Part shown: one piece after another, positions 44,023-52,519 of the stretch
How positions within the stretch are numbered: position 1 is the stretch's first letter
Layout of the letters: each line of letters begins with the position of its first letter
From: Neobacillus drentensis NBRC 102427
GTDB lineage: Bacteria; Bacillota; Bacilli; Bacillales; Cytobacillaceae
Direction: 5' to 3'
Assembly: GCF_001591445.1 (NCBI RefSeq)
Contig: NZ_BCUX01000008.1
Coordinates: 1 to 64,000 of the forward strand
Length of the DNA: 64,000 nucleotides
Position numbers and translations under genes: made by a program
Notes under the pieces: generated by a model
The model's input: only the letters and a program-made list of their open reading frames with translations
The model's database searches: none
What the model was told of the DNA's origin: nothing

Positions 44023-44475
44023 TTAACATTTTGGTTCAACGATGGGCAGTTCCCGATTAACCAATTTGGGAGATAAAGGTTGAATACTGCAAAAACAGGA
44101 TAGATCAACTAAAATACAGTTATTTGTTCTTACTAATGAAAACACCTCGTCACACAGATCAACCGGAAAACCATCTATATCGACAGGGACAAGCATCGAA
44201 AGCTTCGCACAGCAATTCCTTGTATCAAGCCTTTCTAATCTAAATACTTGAGTAGTAAAAAATATACCACTCTTCGTTCGCCCAAATACTTCAAATGCAC
44301 ATTTATCATTAGAGAGGACAAATGGAATGGTATCATATCCAATTTTAGCGCAAACAAATCGAAAATCTTCTAAAGATAATCTTTGTTGTTCTTCAAGCAA
44401 CTCTTCCATTTCATTACATAAACAGTGCTTTTCACACAGTCCTTTTTCCAAGTCTTTCCCTCCCTTCGTTCCCAT
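44023..44475 (-). CDS. Spore coat/exosporium protein, CotY/CotZ family
   Basis: A 150-residue Cys-rich protein. The layout CEKHCLCNEMEELLEEQQRL, FVLSNDKCAFEVFG, TRNCCAKLSMLVPVD and CFCSIQPL matches CotZ/CotY/ExsY proteins, which cross-link the outer coat or exosporium. ATG 44475 has a GGGGG site upstream; TTG 44451, behind GGGAGGG, is an alternative that would start MEKGLCEKHC. It should be made in the mother cell under SigK. Confidence 0.85.
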   Translation of the reverse strand: MGTKGGKDLEKGLCEKHCLCNEMEELLEEQQRLSLEDFRFVCAKIGYDTIPFVLSNDKCAFEVFGRTKSGIFFTTQVFRLERLDTRNCCAKLSMLVPVDIDGFPVDLCDEVFSLVRTNNCILVDLSCFCSIQPLSPKLVNRELPIVEPKC

Positions 44476-44690
44476 TCAAGCAACCCCCTCTTTTTAAATT
44501 ATTCTATTTAGTGATTATGGTATAGGCTGCTTTCTTATGAAAAACAGGTAAGTGACTAATTATTTCTAAATAGGTTCCTGCCTAATTATTTTTTAATAGG
44601 CAAATAATTATTTTATAAGTGGGTGCTAGTCCCAATCCTGGACCGTTCAATTTATCTTATACAAAAGAAATACACCGTTATTTTTATAAA

Positions 44691-44718
44691 AAAAATACAG
44701 CTTACGTTTAGTAAGCTG
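44691..44718 (-). terminator. uppP terminator
   Basis: A perfect 8-bp stem (CAGCTTAC / GTAAGCTG) with a 5-nt loop is followed on the minus strand by TATTTTTTTT. Confidence 0.85.
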
Positions 44719-44724
44719 ACTAAT

Positions 44725-45555
44725 TTAAAAGAATACAATATACAGAATGAGTGCCAATACAATTCGATAAATGGCAAACGGCAAAAGTTTTATTTTATTA
44801 ATAAGCTTTAAGAAAAAACGAATAGACAGTAATGCAAAAACAAAGGCACTGATAAATCCTGCGATGAAGATAGGTAAGGCATCCATCGTCATATATTCCC
44901 AATTCTTTAATAAGGACAGAAAACTTGCACCAGCCATAATTGGCACGGCCATAATAAAAGTAAAATCAGCCGCGGCTTTGTGACTCATCCCCATCAAAAC
45001 CCCTCCCGAGATGGTTGAACCAGACCGGGAGAAACCAGGCCAAAGGGAGAAACATTGAAATAGACCAACTGCCAGGGCTTGTCGATAGGAAATTTGATCA
45101 ACAGTTTGCGTTTTCGGCTGTTTTGGACCAATAATATCTGCAATAATCATTAAAAAAGCACCAATGACCAATCCTATCAAAACCGTTGATGTTGAAAATA
45201 AGTGTTCGTCAATATAGTCATCAAAAAGGACACCTAATACACCCGCAGGGATTAATCCAACTAAAACCTGTGTTAATTTAAGACGTCCTTGTCCCGAACC
45301 TGTTAGCTTGTTGATACGGCCTAGCCCCAATAGATCAATAAATCGATCTTTAAAGGTAACGACAACCGCAAGAATCGACCCAAGCTGGATCACGATTTTA
45401 AACGTATTAGCTCCTTGTTGTGTCAAAAACGTTTCAGATCGCAGCCACATATCATCAACAATAATCATGTGACCAGTTGAAGAAACTGGTGCAAATTCTG
45501 TTAATCCTTCTACTAATCCAAGCAAAATAGCTTTAATAATCATAAGTAATTCCAT
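44725..45555 (-). CDS. uppP: Undecaprenyl-diphosphatase UppP (BacA type)
   Basis: A 276-residue polytopic membrane phosphatase that recycles the lipid carrier of wall synthesis. Signature stretches are GLVEGLTEFAPVSSTGHMII at the N-terminus and PGFSRSGSTISGGVLMGMSHKAAADFTFI near 175. Bacitracin tolerance is a known effect of this family. It is a single gene between coat and regulator genes. Confidence 0.93.
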   Translation of the reverse strand: MELLMIIKAILLGLVEGLTEFAPVSSTGHMIIVDDMWLRSETFLTQQGANTFKIVIQLGSILAVVVTFKDRFIDLLGLGRINKLTGSGQGRLKLTQVLVGLIPAGVLGVLFDDYIDEHLFSTSTVLIGLVIGAFLMIIADIIGPKQPKTQTVDQISYRQALAVGLFQCFSLWPGFSRSGSTISGGVLMGMSHKAAADFTFIMAVPIMAGASFLSLLKNWEYMTMDALPIFIAGFISAFVFALLSIRFFLKLINKIKLLPFAIYRIVLALILYIVFF

Positions 45556-45765
45556 GTTGTGAGTTTCTCCTAACTATTGCGTCAGTATCGTAAATCATGA
45601 TGAATTACAACCAATTTATTCTACTGATAAACTAACAATATAGCAATATCTTTTTATTGGCATTTATATTATATATAACGAATAGAACAGATAATAGTTT
45701 CATTTACTTTTTCCATCGTACAAAAATACGGCCTTCGATATTATCGGGCCACACCTAGGTTTTCG

Positions 45766-46947
45766 CTAATCAATAATCCCCATTCGAATTGCTTTGACGG
45801 CAACTTCTGTCCTATTTTGGGCATTTAATCTTTTCATGATATTAGATATATAATCTCTAACCGTAAATTCACTTAAATATAATTTTAAAGCAGCTTCTGC
45901 CGTCGATGCACCATCTGCTAACAGTTTGATAATCTCTGTTTCCCGTGGTGACAGAGAAACTGAATTCCCTGAGGGTAAGTCTTGCTTTTTAATAATAGCT
46001 TCAATAAATTTTGACAATAATTCTCCAGAACTTTGGCCAAATTTCATTAACGCTGGAAAAAGACTTGTATCCACTGTGAAATGAGTGCCCTGACCTTGAT
46101 CTAAGATCACTCCACCGATTATCTTCCCTTCTTCTGGAACATAAATTGGCACAATAATTAAGGAGGCAAGGTCGAACTTTCTCACATACATCTCTGGAAG
46201 GTCATGTTCTGCAACAGGTATATAAATGGGCTGAAAGTTTTTCATTTCACTGCCTTGTGATTTTAGTTTAACAAGACTTTCGCTAAGGACAGGAATATTA
46301 GTAATTTTTTCTGCAATCGCTTGCACTTCATGGTTATTGAAATGATGTCCATATAAACCAATACCAATACTTTCCTCATTGGTAAACTTAAAAAGAGCAC
46401 ACCTTTTAAAAGGAAGAAAATAACCAAATCCGAAGCAAATATTCTCAATGGACTCGCGAAAATTTTGCGAGCGGATAATCCATTCATTAAAAAGAATCAC
46501 AGCATCCTTCCAAATACTATAATTATCTTTTTCGGTTGGAAAAAGCATCACTTCACTAATTTTTGAAAATAAATAGTGGACAGACGGATGTAATTTTGAT
46601 GAGTATGTAATCCTTGATTTTAATACCCGATGTGCTGCGTTCTCCAACAAGTTAAGATGAAAAATAAGTGCCTCCGGTTGCGGACTCCTTTGAAACGTCT
46701 CCAACCACTCAACTTGTATTTCATTCAGCATTCCATAAATATCAATCGAACCTTCATTTACAGATCGTAGAAACTTGTCTAAGAATTCACTTATAAATTC
46801 AAAAACCGCAACTGACTTTTTATTTGTATTCTTAAGAGATTGGAGCATAATTCCCCATTCTTGTATTAAATCATCTTGATAATTAGCTAGCAATTTAACA
46901 GCATCGTTTAAGAGATTGTCCAAATGGTGGTTTAATGACTTAGACAT
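45766..46947 (-). CDS. LuxR-type transcription regulator with GAF-like core
   Basis: A 393-residue regulator. The N-terminal part is helical with no known motif. The middle (about 170-310) resembles a GAF sensor domain (SIGIGLYGHHFNNHEVQ, LIIVPIYVPEEGKIIGGVILDQG). The C-terminus is a LuxR helix-turn-helix (LSPRETEIIKLLADGASTAEAALKLYLSEFTVRDYISNIMKRLNAQNRTEVAVKAI). I prefer ATG 46947 over a longer frame to 46986. It is divergent from the DUF6230/DUF6114 operon and is the natural candidate for its control. Confidence 0.75.
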   Translation of the reverse strand: MSKSLNHHLDNLLNDAVKLLANYQDDLIQEWGIMLQSLKNTNKKSVAVFEFISEFLDKFLRSVNEGSIDIYGMLNEIQVEWLETFQRSPQPEALIFHLNLLENAAHRVLKSRITYSSKLHPSVHYLFSKISEVMLFPTEKDNYSIWKDAVILFNEWIIRSQNFRESIENICFGFGYFLPFKRCALFKFTNEESIGIGLYGHHFNNHEVQAIAEKITNIPVLSESLVKLKSQGSEMKNFQPIYIPVAEHDLPEMYVRKFDLASLIIVPIYVPEEGKIIGGVILDQGQGTHFTVDTSLFPALMKFGQSSGELLSKFIEAIIKKQDLPSGNSVSLSPRETEIIKLLADGASTAEAALKLYLSEFTVRDYISNIMKRLNAQNRTEVAVKAIRMGIID

Positions 46948-47118
46948 TATGATCGCATTCCCTTCCCTAAAGATCTTAGCTGTCATTTCCCCTGAATTAA
47001 ATCACAGTTTACGTTTATACATATTTCAACTAAACCCGCCAAAATTCCTGCTAAATTTGGATACTTTTGTTTTTCTGTAGAATCTTGTACTTTCCTTTTA
47101 AATTAGCATTACAAACTT

Positions 47119-47191
47119 CCTACAAATGTAGGGATACCACAAAACGGCAATTTATCATAAAATTGTGACGAATAGTGTAAGCCTTTACATT
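47119..47191 (+). promoter_or_regulatory. Promoter and possible operator of the DUF6230 operon
   Basis: TTGTGA (47163-47168), a 17-bp spacer and TACATT (47186-47191) form a SigA-like promoter. Upstream, CCTACA-AA-TGTAGG (47119-47132) is a short palindrome centred about 40 bp before the -35, a usual place for a LuxR-type activator. Confidence 0.5.
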
Positions 47192-47235
47192 TAATCTGCT
47201 TTCACATTCTAAAATCAGAAAAAGGAGGAGATGCA

Positions 47236-47841
47236 ATGAATTTTGCAACAGAAACAGTAATTGTTGGAGGGCAAACAGTTCGAAAGAAGTTGGTCTATGC
47301 ACTATTAGGTGGTTTTTTGTTTTTAGGGATGCTTTTAAGTATTTTTGGTATTACAGGTGTAGCAGTTGCAGCACCATTAAGTGGCTTTGGAGAATTTACT
47401 GTTAAATTTGATAAGATGGTTGGCCAAGGCTTTCAATTATATGGTGGAGTTGCAGATGGTGCAACTACTAAAAATAATCCAGTTGCAGTTAATGCTATTG
47501 ATAAGGCCACAATTAATGGGTTAGAAATTTCTAAAGCAATCCCAGCTCTTGGTATCCGTGTTGTTATTAGCTCTGATAAGCCAGTTGAAATTAATGGACT
47601 TCTTCAAAAAGCTACCATGGTCAATGGTGATGCTAAGTTTGATGAACTTACGATGTCCGAAAATTATATTGGAGATTATGACCTTACTGATCCAAAACAA
47701 AGAGCTGAGGCAATAGCTAAGGAATTCACCCAAAAGGCCAACACAATTACAATCGAAAATGGTAATTTGCAAACATTATATCTATTCCAAAAAACTGTAA
47801 GTTTACCAGGAATGAAGGTTTATTTCGAAAAACTCAACTAA
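47236..47841 (+). CDS. DUF6230 family secreted or anchored protein
   Basis: A 201-residue protein. A hydrophobic segment at about 20-46 (LVYALLGGFLFLGMLLSIFGITGVAVAA) is a signal peptide or anchor. The outer domain (LSGFGEFTVKFDKMVGQGFQLYGGVAD, INGLEISKAIPALGIRVVISSDKPVEINGLLQKATM) matches DUF6230 as I recall it from actinobacteria and some Firmicutes. AAAGGAGGAGATGCA gives a strong start. It is the first gene of a three-gene operon. The function is unknown. Confidence 0.7.
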   Translation: MNFATETVIVGGQTVRKKLVYALLGGFLFLGMLLSIFGITGVAVAAPLSGFGEFTVKFDKMVGQGFQLYGGVADGATTKNNPVAVNAIDKATINGLEISKAIPALGIRVVISSDKPVEINGLLQKATMVNGDAKFDELTMSENYIGDYDLTDPKQRAEAIAKEFTQKANTITIENGNLQTLYLFQKTVSLPGMKVYFEKLN

Positions 47842-47878
47842 TTTAACCATCACAGAATATTGAGTAAGGATGATAAAA

Positions 47879-48325
47879 ATGAACTCTACTTATTCAAAAC
47901 GTGAGCGGTTTAGGAATTGGAGAGCAAGGCGCCCCTTTTGGGGGGCGACCTTGTGTATCCTTTCTGGACTGATCATTTTATGGGTCCCGGCAAAACTTTA
48001 TGAATTAGCGGCAGCACCCGGAAGTATTCTATTTGTTGGCTTTTTCTTAGGAGGAATCACGCTATTAATGGGTGTGCTTTCCTTTATGATGCAAAGGCTT
48101 TCCACCCTCCTTGGAGTTATTGCGATTTTCGCATCTGTTCTTTCAATTATGGGGGCGTTAGGCGGTTTCTTTATTGGAACCATTCTCGGTATCATTGGCG
48201 GTTCCATGTTGATTGCCTGGAAACCCCAACTTGGTATTAATGAGAGCAAACAACAGTCAGAACAAGATAATTCAGCTGAAAAGGAAGTTGCCACAGGGAA
48301 GGAAATTTCACCAGAAAAAATGTAA
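47879..48325 (+). CDS. DUF6114 family membrane protein
   Basis: A 148-residue protein. A basic head (YSKRERFRNWRARRPFWG) is followed by about four membrane helices (ATLCILSGLIILWVPAKLYELA, ILFVGFFLGGITLLMGVLSF, LLGVIAIFASVLSIMGALGG, GTILGIIGGSMLIAW). The tail is acidic and Ser/Lys/Glu-rich. It resembles DUF6114, which commonly accompanies DUF6230. ATG 47870 and 47879 are both possible; I prefer the second for spacing to AAGG. It is probably the membrane partner of the two flanking outer proteins. Confidence 0.7.
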   Translation: MNSTYSKRERFRNWRARRPFWGATLCILSGLIILWVPAKLYELAAAPGSILFVGFFLGGITLLMGVLSFMMQRLSTLLGVIAIFASVLSIMGALGGFFIGTILGIIGGSMLIAWKPQLGINESKQQSEQDNSAEKEVATGKEISPEKM

Positions 48326-48404
48326 TAAGATAGGTACTATTGTACTGGACTAGAGCAGTTCGGTCTGGAAATACTAATAGCATATGCAGAAATGGTGATG
48401 TTCT

Positions 48405-48962
48405 TTGAGACATAGATATTATTTTAATAGGTTTATAATCATTTTGATTCTAATTATTAGTGGTCTACTTATCTCATCGAAGGATAGTTTTGCAAGCGAT
48501 CCAAAAATTATTGGATTTATTATTGAGGCAACTCAAATGGAAGGGACAATGCAAGAACCGTCTATGACTGTTGGTGATACAACAGTACAAAAAAATCAGG
48601 CAATGCTTGAATTGAAATTTGAAAATCTTTCAGCTGAAGGCTTGACTATTAAGAAGTTAGTAAAGTCACCACAGGGAATTGTAACAATTGATATGAGTCC
48701 AGAGGATAAAGTCCTTTTTAACAATTTAAGCCTAAAAGTTACCAATGCTCAATTTAGTGAGAACTACCTGCCCACAACTGGAAACTTCGGTCTCAAAAAT
48801 ATTAAACTCTTAGCACATAGTGTAACAGCTAATCATTCGATTCTCCCCCAATTTAAGCTAAGTCTCAACGAGGGGGGGCAAGTTGAAATGGAATCAAAGA
48901 GCGAGGAGGAACTCCTTCAAATGAAAACATATCTACAGCAATTAATAAGTAACACACCATAA
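48405..48962 (+). CDS. Secreted protein resembling the DUF6230 partner
   Basis: A 185-residue protein. A signal peptide is evident (FIIILILIISGLLISSKDSFA, cleavage after FA-S likely near 30). The mature part contains LSAEGLTIKKLVKSPQGIVTIDM and NNLSLKVTNAQFSENYL. These echo the first gene of the operon (INGLEISK..GIRVVIS; LQKATM..AKFDELTMSENYI), so the two may be distant homologues. The start is TTG 48405 behind GGTGATGTTC. A terminator follows. The function is unknown. Confidence 0.6.
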   Translation: MRHRYYFNRFIIILILIISGLLISSKDSFASDPKIIGFIIEATQMEGTMQEPSMTVGDTTVQKNQAMLELKFENLSAEGLTIKKLVKSPQGIVTIDMSPEDKVLFNNLSLKVTNAQFSENYLPTTGNFGLKNIKLLAHSVTANHSILPQFKLSLNEGGQVEMESKSEEELLQMKTYLQQLISNTP

Positions 48963-48964
48963 TT

Positions 48965-48998
48965 AATAAGCGATGCATCGACAGCATCGCTTATTTTT
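48965..48998. terminator. Terminator between the DUF6230 operon and the endopeptidase
   Basis: A perfect 12-bp stem (AATAAGCGATGC / GCATCGCTTATT) with a 7-nt loop and a T tract. It can serve both convergent units. Confidence 0.85.
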
Positions 48999-50193
48999 AT
49001 GGTTTGTCGCTGATAATTCTCATTACACGTCCATTAAATTTCTTTTTATAGAAACCGCTCGTTAGATCTGCAATGGCAATCCCTGTTGAGCTTTGTGAAC
49101 CAATGAATTTACCTCCACCAAGATAAATTCCCACATGCCCATCAATCTTATAAGTATCAAAGAATACTAGATCACCAGGTTGTGCCTCACTCATTAAAAC
49201 TCTTGTTCCAGTATTTTTTAAAATATCTGTATGGGCTCCAACATTAATTCCTGCCTGTTTAAAGGCCCATGCAACAAAGCCGGAACAATCAAATCTGCCA
49301 TGTTCAACATCATAAGAATTTCTCCCCCCGCCAAAAACATAAACAGAATTCCCAATATACTTATCACCTGCGTGGATAACAATATTAGTTGTTTCATTTG
49401 AGGTAGTAGGTATTAAAACATTAATCTTATTAGTCTCTTTCGTATCATCCTTGTATGTATTACCTTTTATTTGTGCCTCTTTCGATGCAAGCGTACCATC
49501 TTCAATTTGTAAATCTGCCATTAATGCAAGTTTTTCTTGCTCTTTTAATTTCAAATCTTCTTTTAGTGCATCATTTTGCTCTTTTTGTTCTAAAATTTGG
49601 GCTTGCATTCCAACTAGCTCTGTTTTCAAGTTTTGCAAATCATTTAGCTTTTTTACTACAGAAGATTGTTTCTTTTCAATTTCCTTTTGGTCCTCTATAT
49701 GCTGTGTAACAAGATCTTGGTCTGCTTCAACCATTGTCGCAACGGCACCAAGTCGACTCACAAAGTCACTAAAACCTGAGGCGCCAAGAATTACATCTAT
49801 ATAACTAACCTTGCCACTTACTTGAAGGGATAAGGCACGTTTTTTTAACAATTCATTTCGTTTATTGATTCTTTCTTGAATTGTGGTAAGTTCCTGTTGA
49901 AGGGTTTTCACTTCGAACTGTGATTCTTTCACTTTTTCTTCCGTTTGAACTATCATTTTATTATTATCTTTAATCGCTAACTCAACTCTAGTAATTTGTT
50001 CCGATAATTTTGTATATTCATTTTGGATCTGTAATATTTCCTGATATGTTTTGGAGATATCCGTTTGAAGACCTGAACGCTGATCCTGTATTTTTTTAAG
50101 GTTAGTTGCTTCTGCATTCACTGTCGAAATTGAGTATACACTTCCTAGCCCCATAATAATGGTCGTACTTAATACGATTAACTTCTTTTTCAA
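48997..50193 (-). CDS. CwlO-like NlpC/P60 peptidoglycan endopeptidase
   Basis: A 398-residue secreted hydrolase. The signal peptide spans about 1-27 (KKKLIVLSTTIIMGLGSVYSIS..NA). A long coiled coil follows to about 230, as in CwlO and PcsB, where it docks to FtsEX. The C-terminal NlpC/P60 domain has the catalytic Cys in GRFDCSGFVAWAFKQAG and His in DGHVGIYLGGGKFIGS. It should cut D,L-bonds in wall peptides during growth. It stands alone. Confidence 0.88.
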   Translation of the reverse strand: MKKKLIVLSTTIIMGLGSVYSISTVNAEATNLKKIQDQRSGLQTDISKTYQEILQIQNEYTKLSEQITRVELAIKDNNKMIVQTEEKVKESQFEVKTLQQELTTIQERINKRNELLKKRALSLQVSGKVSYIDVILGASGFSDFVSRLGAVATMVEADQDLVTQHIEDQKEIEKKQSSVVKKLNDLQNLKTELVGMQAQILEQKEQNDALKEDLKLKEQEKLALMADLQIEDGTLASKEAQIKGNTYKDDTKETNKINVLIPTTSNETTNIVIHAGDKYIGNSVYVFGGGRNSYDVEHGRFDCSGFVAWAFKQAGINVGAHTDILKNTGTRVLMSEAQPGDLVFFDTYKIDGHVGIYLGGGKFIGSQSSTGIAIADLTSGFYKKKFNGRVMRIISDKP

Positions 50194-50384
50194 TTAAGTT
50201 CCCCTGCCTTCTTAATATCCAAATTACCTCATATTACCAATCTTGTCTAATCTTAATTAAAAGTATAACATCCAGATTTGTAAAAAAAGTAAGATTAAAA
50301 TTAAATTTCTATTTCAATGGCTATTATTGGAGGGTTTTTAACAAAGTGTTCAATTTTTACTTAAAATTGCATGCAAACGAACAA

Positions 50385-50436
50385 AAATAAAAGACCACAA
50401 TCTCTTATTTCTTAATGAAAAGAGATGGTGGTCCTT
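50385..50436 (-). terminator. Terminator after phaQP
   Basis: A long imperfect hairpin (GACCAC..TCTCTT with AAGAGA..GTGGTC) is followed on the minus strand by TTTTATTTTTG. Confidence 0.7.
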
Positions 50437-50493
50437 ATAAAATGTCTGTTATTTTTATTCAAAGCTGCTATTTCTCCTACATGATAAAAATAA

Positions 50494-51093
50494 TTATTTT
50501 GTTTTAATTAACTCTTTAAAACTAGACTTGCCTCTTTCAACAAGATTTAAATGAGAATCTTTTGCTAATTTAACATATTGCTTTCTTACTTTGAGCCACG
50601 CATTTCGACGGTTACGCTCAAAAGCTACACCCGATTCTGCATTTTTTTCAAAATTATCTTCCATCTGATCCACAAAATGAACAATCGACTTAATTGGAGT
50701 AAGGGCGACTTTCTCTAATTGGCCTGAGACCTCTACAATTTGGTTCTTAAGCTCTTCTCGATCGGTTGGTGATACCTCTTCATCCTTAGGTTCCTCTTTA
50801 CCAAATGGTAACTGGTTCATTAGTTCTGAAACCATTTCCTTGTTGGTTTTTTTGGATTGTTGATATAAATTTCCAACTGAATTCCTAAATTGCTTATTAA
50901 ACTTGATGACTTCCCTTACTGCATTAATATATGCATCTTCCCTATTTTCCCGAAGCTGTTCTGCACGTTCACGTGATAACTCAAATTGATCCCAAAATGT
51001 GTTTACAAATGAACCTACGGCTACCGATTCCTCTGCTGACGGATTAATTGTTTCTACTGCAGATAGAACCGTTTCATTTTTCTTCTGTGCCAT
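50494..51093 (-). CDS. phaP: Phasin PhaP
   Basis: A 199-residue helical granule protein. It matches the Bacillus PhaP type (VNTFWDQFELSRERAEQLRENREDAYINAVREVIKFNKQFRNSVGNLYQQS). Such proteins coat polyhydroxyalkanoate granules and limit their size. It overlaps phaQ by 20 bp and is controlled with it. GAGGAGG precedes the ATG. Confidence 0.85.
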   Translation of the reverse strand: MAQKKNETVLSAVETINPSAEESVAVGSFVNTFWDQFELSRERAEQLRENREDAYINAVREVIKFNKQFRNSVGNLYQQSKKTNKEMVSELMNQLPFGKEEPKDEEVSPTDREELKNQIVEVSGQLEKVALTPIKSIVHFVDQMEDNFEKNAESGVAFERNRRNAWLKVRKQYVKLAKDSHLNLVERGKSSFKELIKTK

Positions 51094-51511
51094 CGTCTTT
51101 CCTCCTCTTTCTATTATTGACTTTCTCTATTGGATCCTTCTTATGAAATGAAGGCATATAGAGCTCAAAGAAACTTGAATACATTTTGAAAAATTGATCC
51201 AATAACGATTGGTAGGATTCTAGTTGATTGGCATAGCCTTTTAAGTATGTAATACCAGCTTTAGTTATTGAATATCTCCTTTTTGCAGGGCCACTGCCTG
51301 TCGTATCCCATTCTGAAGATAGAAGCTCTTCCTTTTCAAGCTGTCTTAATAATCTGTATAAATTCCCTTGATCAAGTGTCTTAAAACCAAATGCCTCTAG
51401 CTTCTGGCTGAGTTCGTATCCATGAAGTGAAACCTTGCTAAGAAGCAATAAAATAAATGGTAGCACAAAATTTTTCGATGGATTAATTGTTTGATTGTCT
51501 TGATTCACCAT
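51074..51511 (-). CDS. phaQ: PadR-type regulator PhaQ
   Basis: A 145-residue PadR winged-helix protein (LLLLSKVSLHGYELSQKLEAFGFKTLDQGNLYRLLRQLEKEELLSSEWD, RRYSITKAGITYL). In B. megaterium PhaQ is a PHA-responsive repressor of phaQP, releasing the promoter when polymer appears. Gene order and overlap with phaP are the same here. A consensus promoter lies just upstream. Confidence 0.87.
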   Translation of the reverse strand: MVNQDNQTINPSKNFVLPFILLLLSKVSLHGYELSQKLEAFGFKTLDQGNLYRLLRQLEKEELLSSEWDTTGSGPAKRRYSITKAGITYLKGYANQLESYQSLLDQFFKMYSSFFELYMPSFHKKDPIEKVNNRKRRKDDGTEEK

Positions 51512-51538
51512 ATCTTTATCACCTCACCCTATATATGT

Positions 51539-51568
51539 ATTTTACACCTATCAGTAATATTTTGTCAA
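51539..51568 (-). promoter_or_regulatory. phaQP promoter
   Basis: On the minus strand TTGACA (51568-51563), an 18-bp spacer and TAAAAT (51544-51539) form a strong SigA-type promoter close to phaQ. Confidence 0.7.
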
Positions 51569-51661
51569 CCAAGTAAATAAATATGAATAAAAGTTGAATA
51601 ACAGCGTTTACCATTTCCTTTATTTGGGAATAAACTATAAAAAATAAGAAGGTGGTGTGAA

Positions 51662-52441
51662 ATGGAAAAGGCAAAAATGAGTAAATTGGGGGTTCCTTAT
51701 TTACGTTTAGGTAAAGGGGAACCATTGGTGTTAATCCATGGTTTAGGTGAAGTTAAAGAAGGATGGGAAGACCAATATGAATTAGCAGACCAATTTGAGC
51801 TAATCATCCCCGATTTACGCGGTCATGGGGAATGCCATAAATCGGATGGAATTTCAATTCGAAATTTTGCTTCGGACGTAATTGGGTTATTAGAGGAGTT
51901 AGAAGTTAATAACGCACACATTCTAGGTCTTTCGATGGGCGGTGCCGTTGCACAGGAAATGTACCGTCAGGCTCCAACCTGCTGCCGTACACTCCTATTA
52001 ATAAGCTCATTCCACTATTTCCCCAAAAAATTAAAGGGTTTATTATTTGATCCACGAAAAGGAAAATTGGAACGAATTTCAACTTCTGGCCAACCCTCAG
52101 AATTTGCTGCACGGATGGCACTTTACTCTTGGGATAAAGAAACGGTTGAAAAGTTCGATAAGTTTTTCCAACCTAAACGAGGTATTTTTATTGACTCCCT
52201 GCTAGCATGCTTTGAGGTTAATAATTTAACTTTACTTCCGACCATAAATGTACCAACCCTTATTGTTGGGGGACAATACGATGCAGTATTACCTATTTGG
52301 ATTCAGTTGTGGATGCATAAGCTAATGCCACATTCAGAATTTATTATTATGAGGAATACCGGTCATCTTGCCAAACTAGAAGCAAAAGACCGGTTTAATA
52401 ATCTCCTGCGGAAATTCCTTGTTCAACAAAAAACTGCCTAA
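51662..52441 (+). CDS. Alpha/beta hydrolase in the PHA cluster
   Basis: A 259-residue alpha/beta hydrolase. The oxyanion region is LVLIHGLGEVKEGW, the nucleophile Ser is in GLSMGGA (near 95), the acid is in GGQYDAVLP and the His in NTGHLAKLE. The lipase-like box and the location between phaQP and phaC suggest an intracellular PHA depolymerase or oligomer hydrolase. General esterase activity cannot be excluded. It is transcribed toward phaC and divergent from phaQ. The 10-bp AAGAAGGTGGTGTGAA region before the ATG serves as ribosome site. Confidence 0.75.
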   Translation: MEKAKMSKLGVPYLRLGKGEPLVLIHGLGEVKEGWEDQYELADQFELIIPDLRGHGECHKSDGISIRNFASDVIGLLEELEVNNAHILGLSMGGAVAQEMYRQAPTCCRTLLLISSFHYFPKKLKGLLFDPRKGKLERISTSGQPSEFAARMALYSWDKETVEKFDKFFQPKRGIFIDSLLACFEVNNLTLLPTINVPTLIVGGQYDAVLPIWIQLWMHKLMPHSEFIIMRNTGHLAKLEAKDRFNNLLRKFLVQQKTA

Positions 52442-52451
52442 TTAATTATAA

Positions 52452-52477
52452 AGCGGGAAGGATAAATCCTTCCCGCT
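52452..52477. terminator. Hairpin between the hydrolase gene and phaC
   Basis: A 12-bp arm pair (AGCGGGAAGGAT / ATCCTTCCCGCT) with a 2-base centre, so the innermost pairs must open. The T tracts are weak on both strands. Confidence 0.65.
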
Positions 52478-52519
52478 AATAATTTATTCCAATCACTACT
52501 CAATCTATGAGTGAAATTC

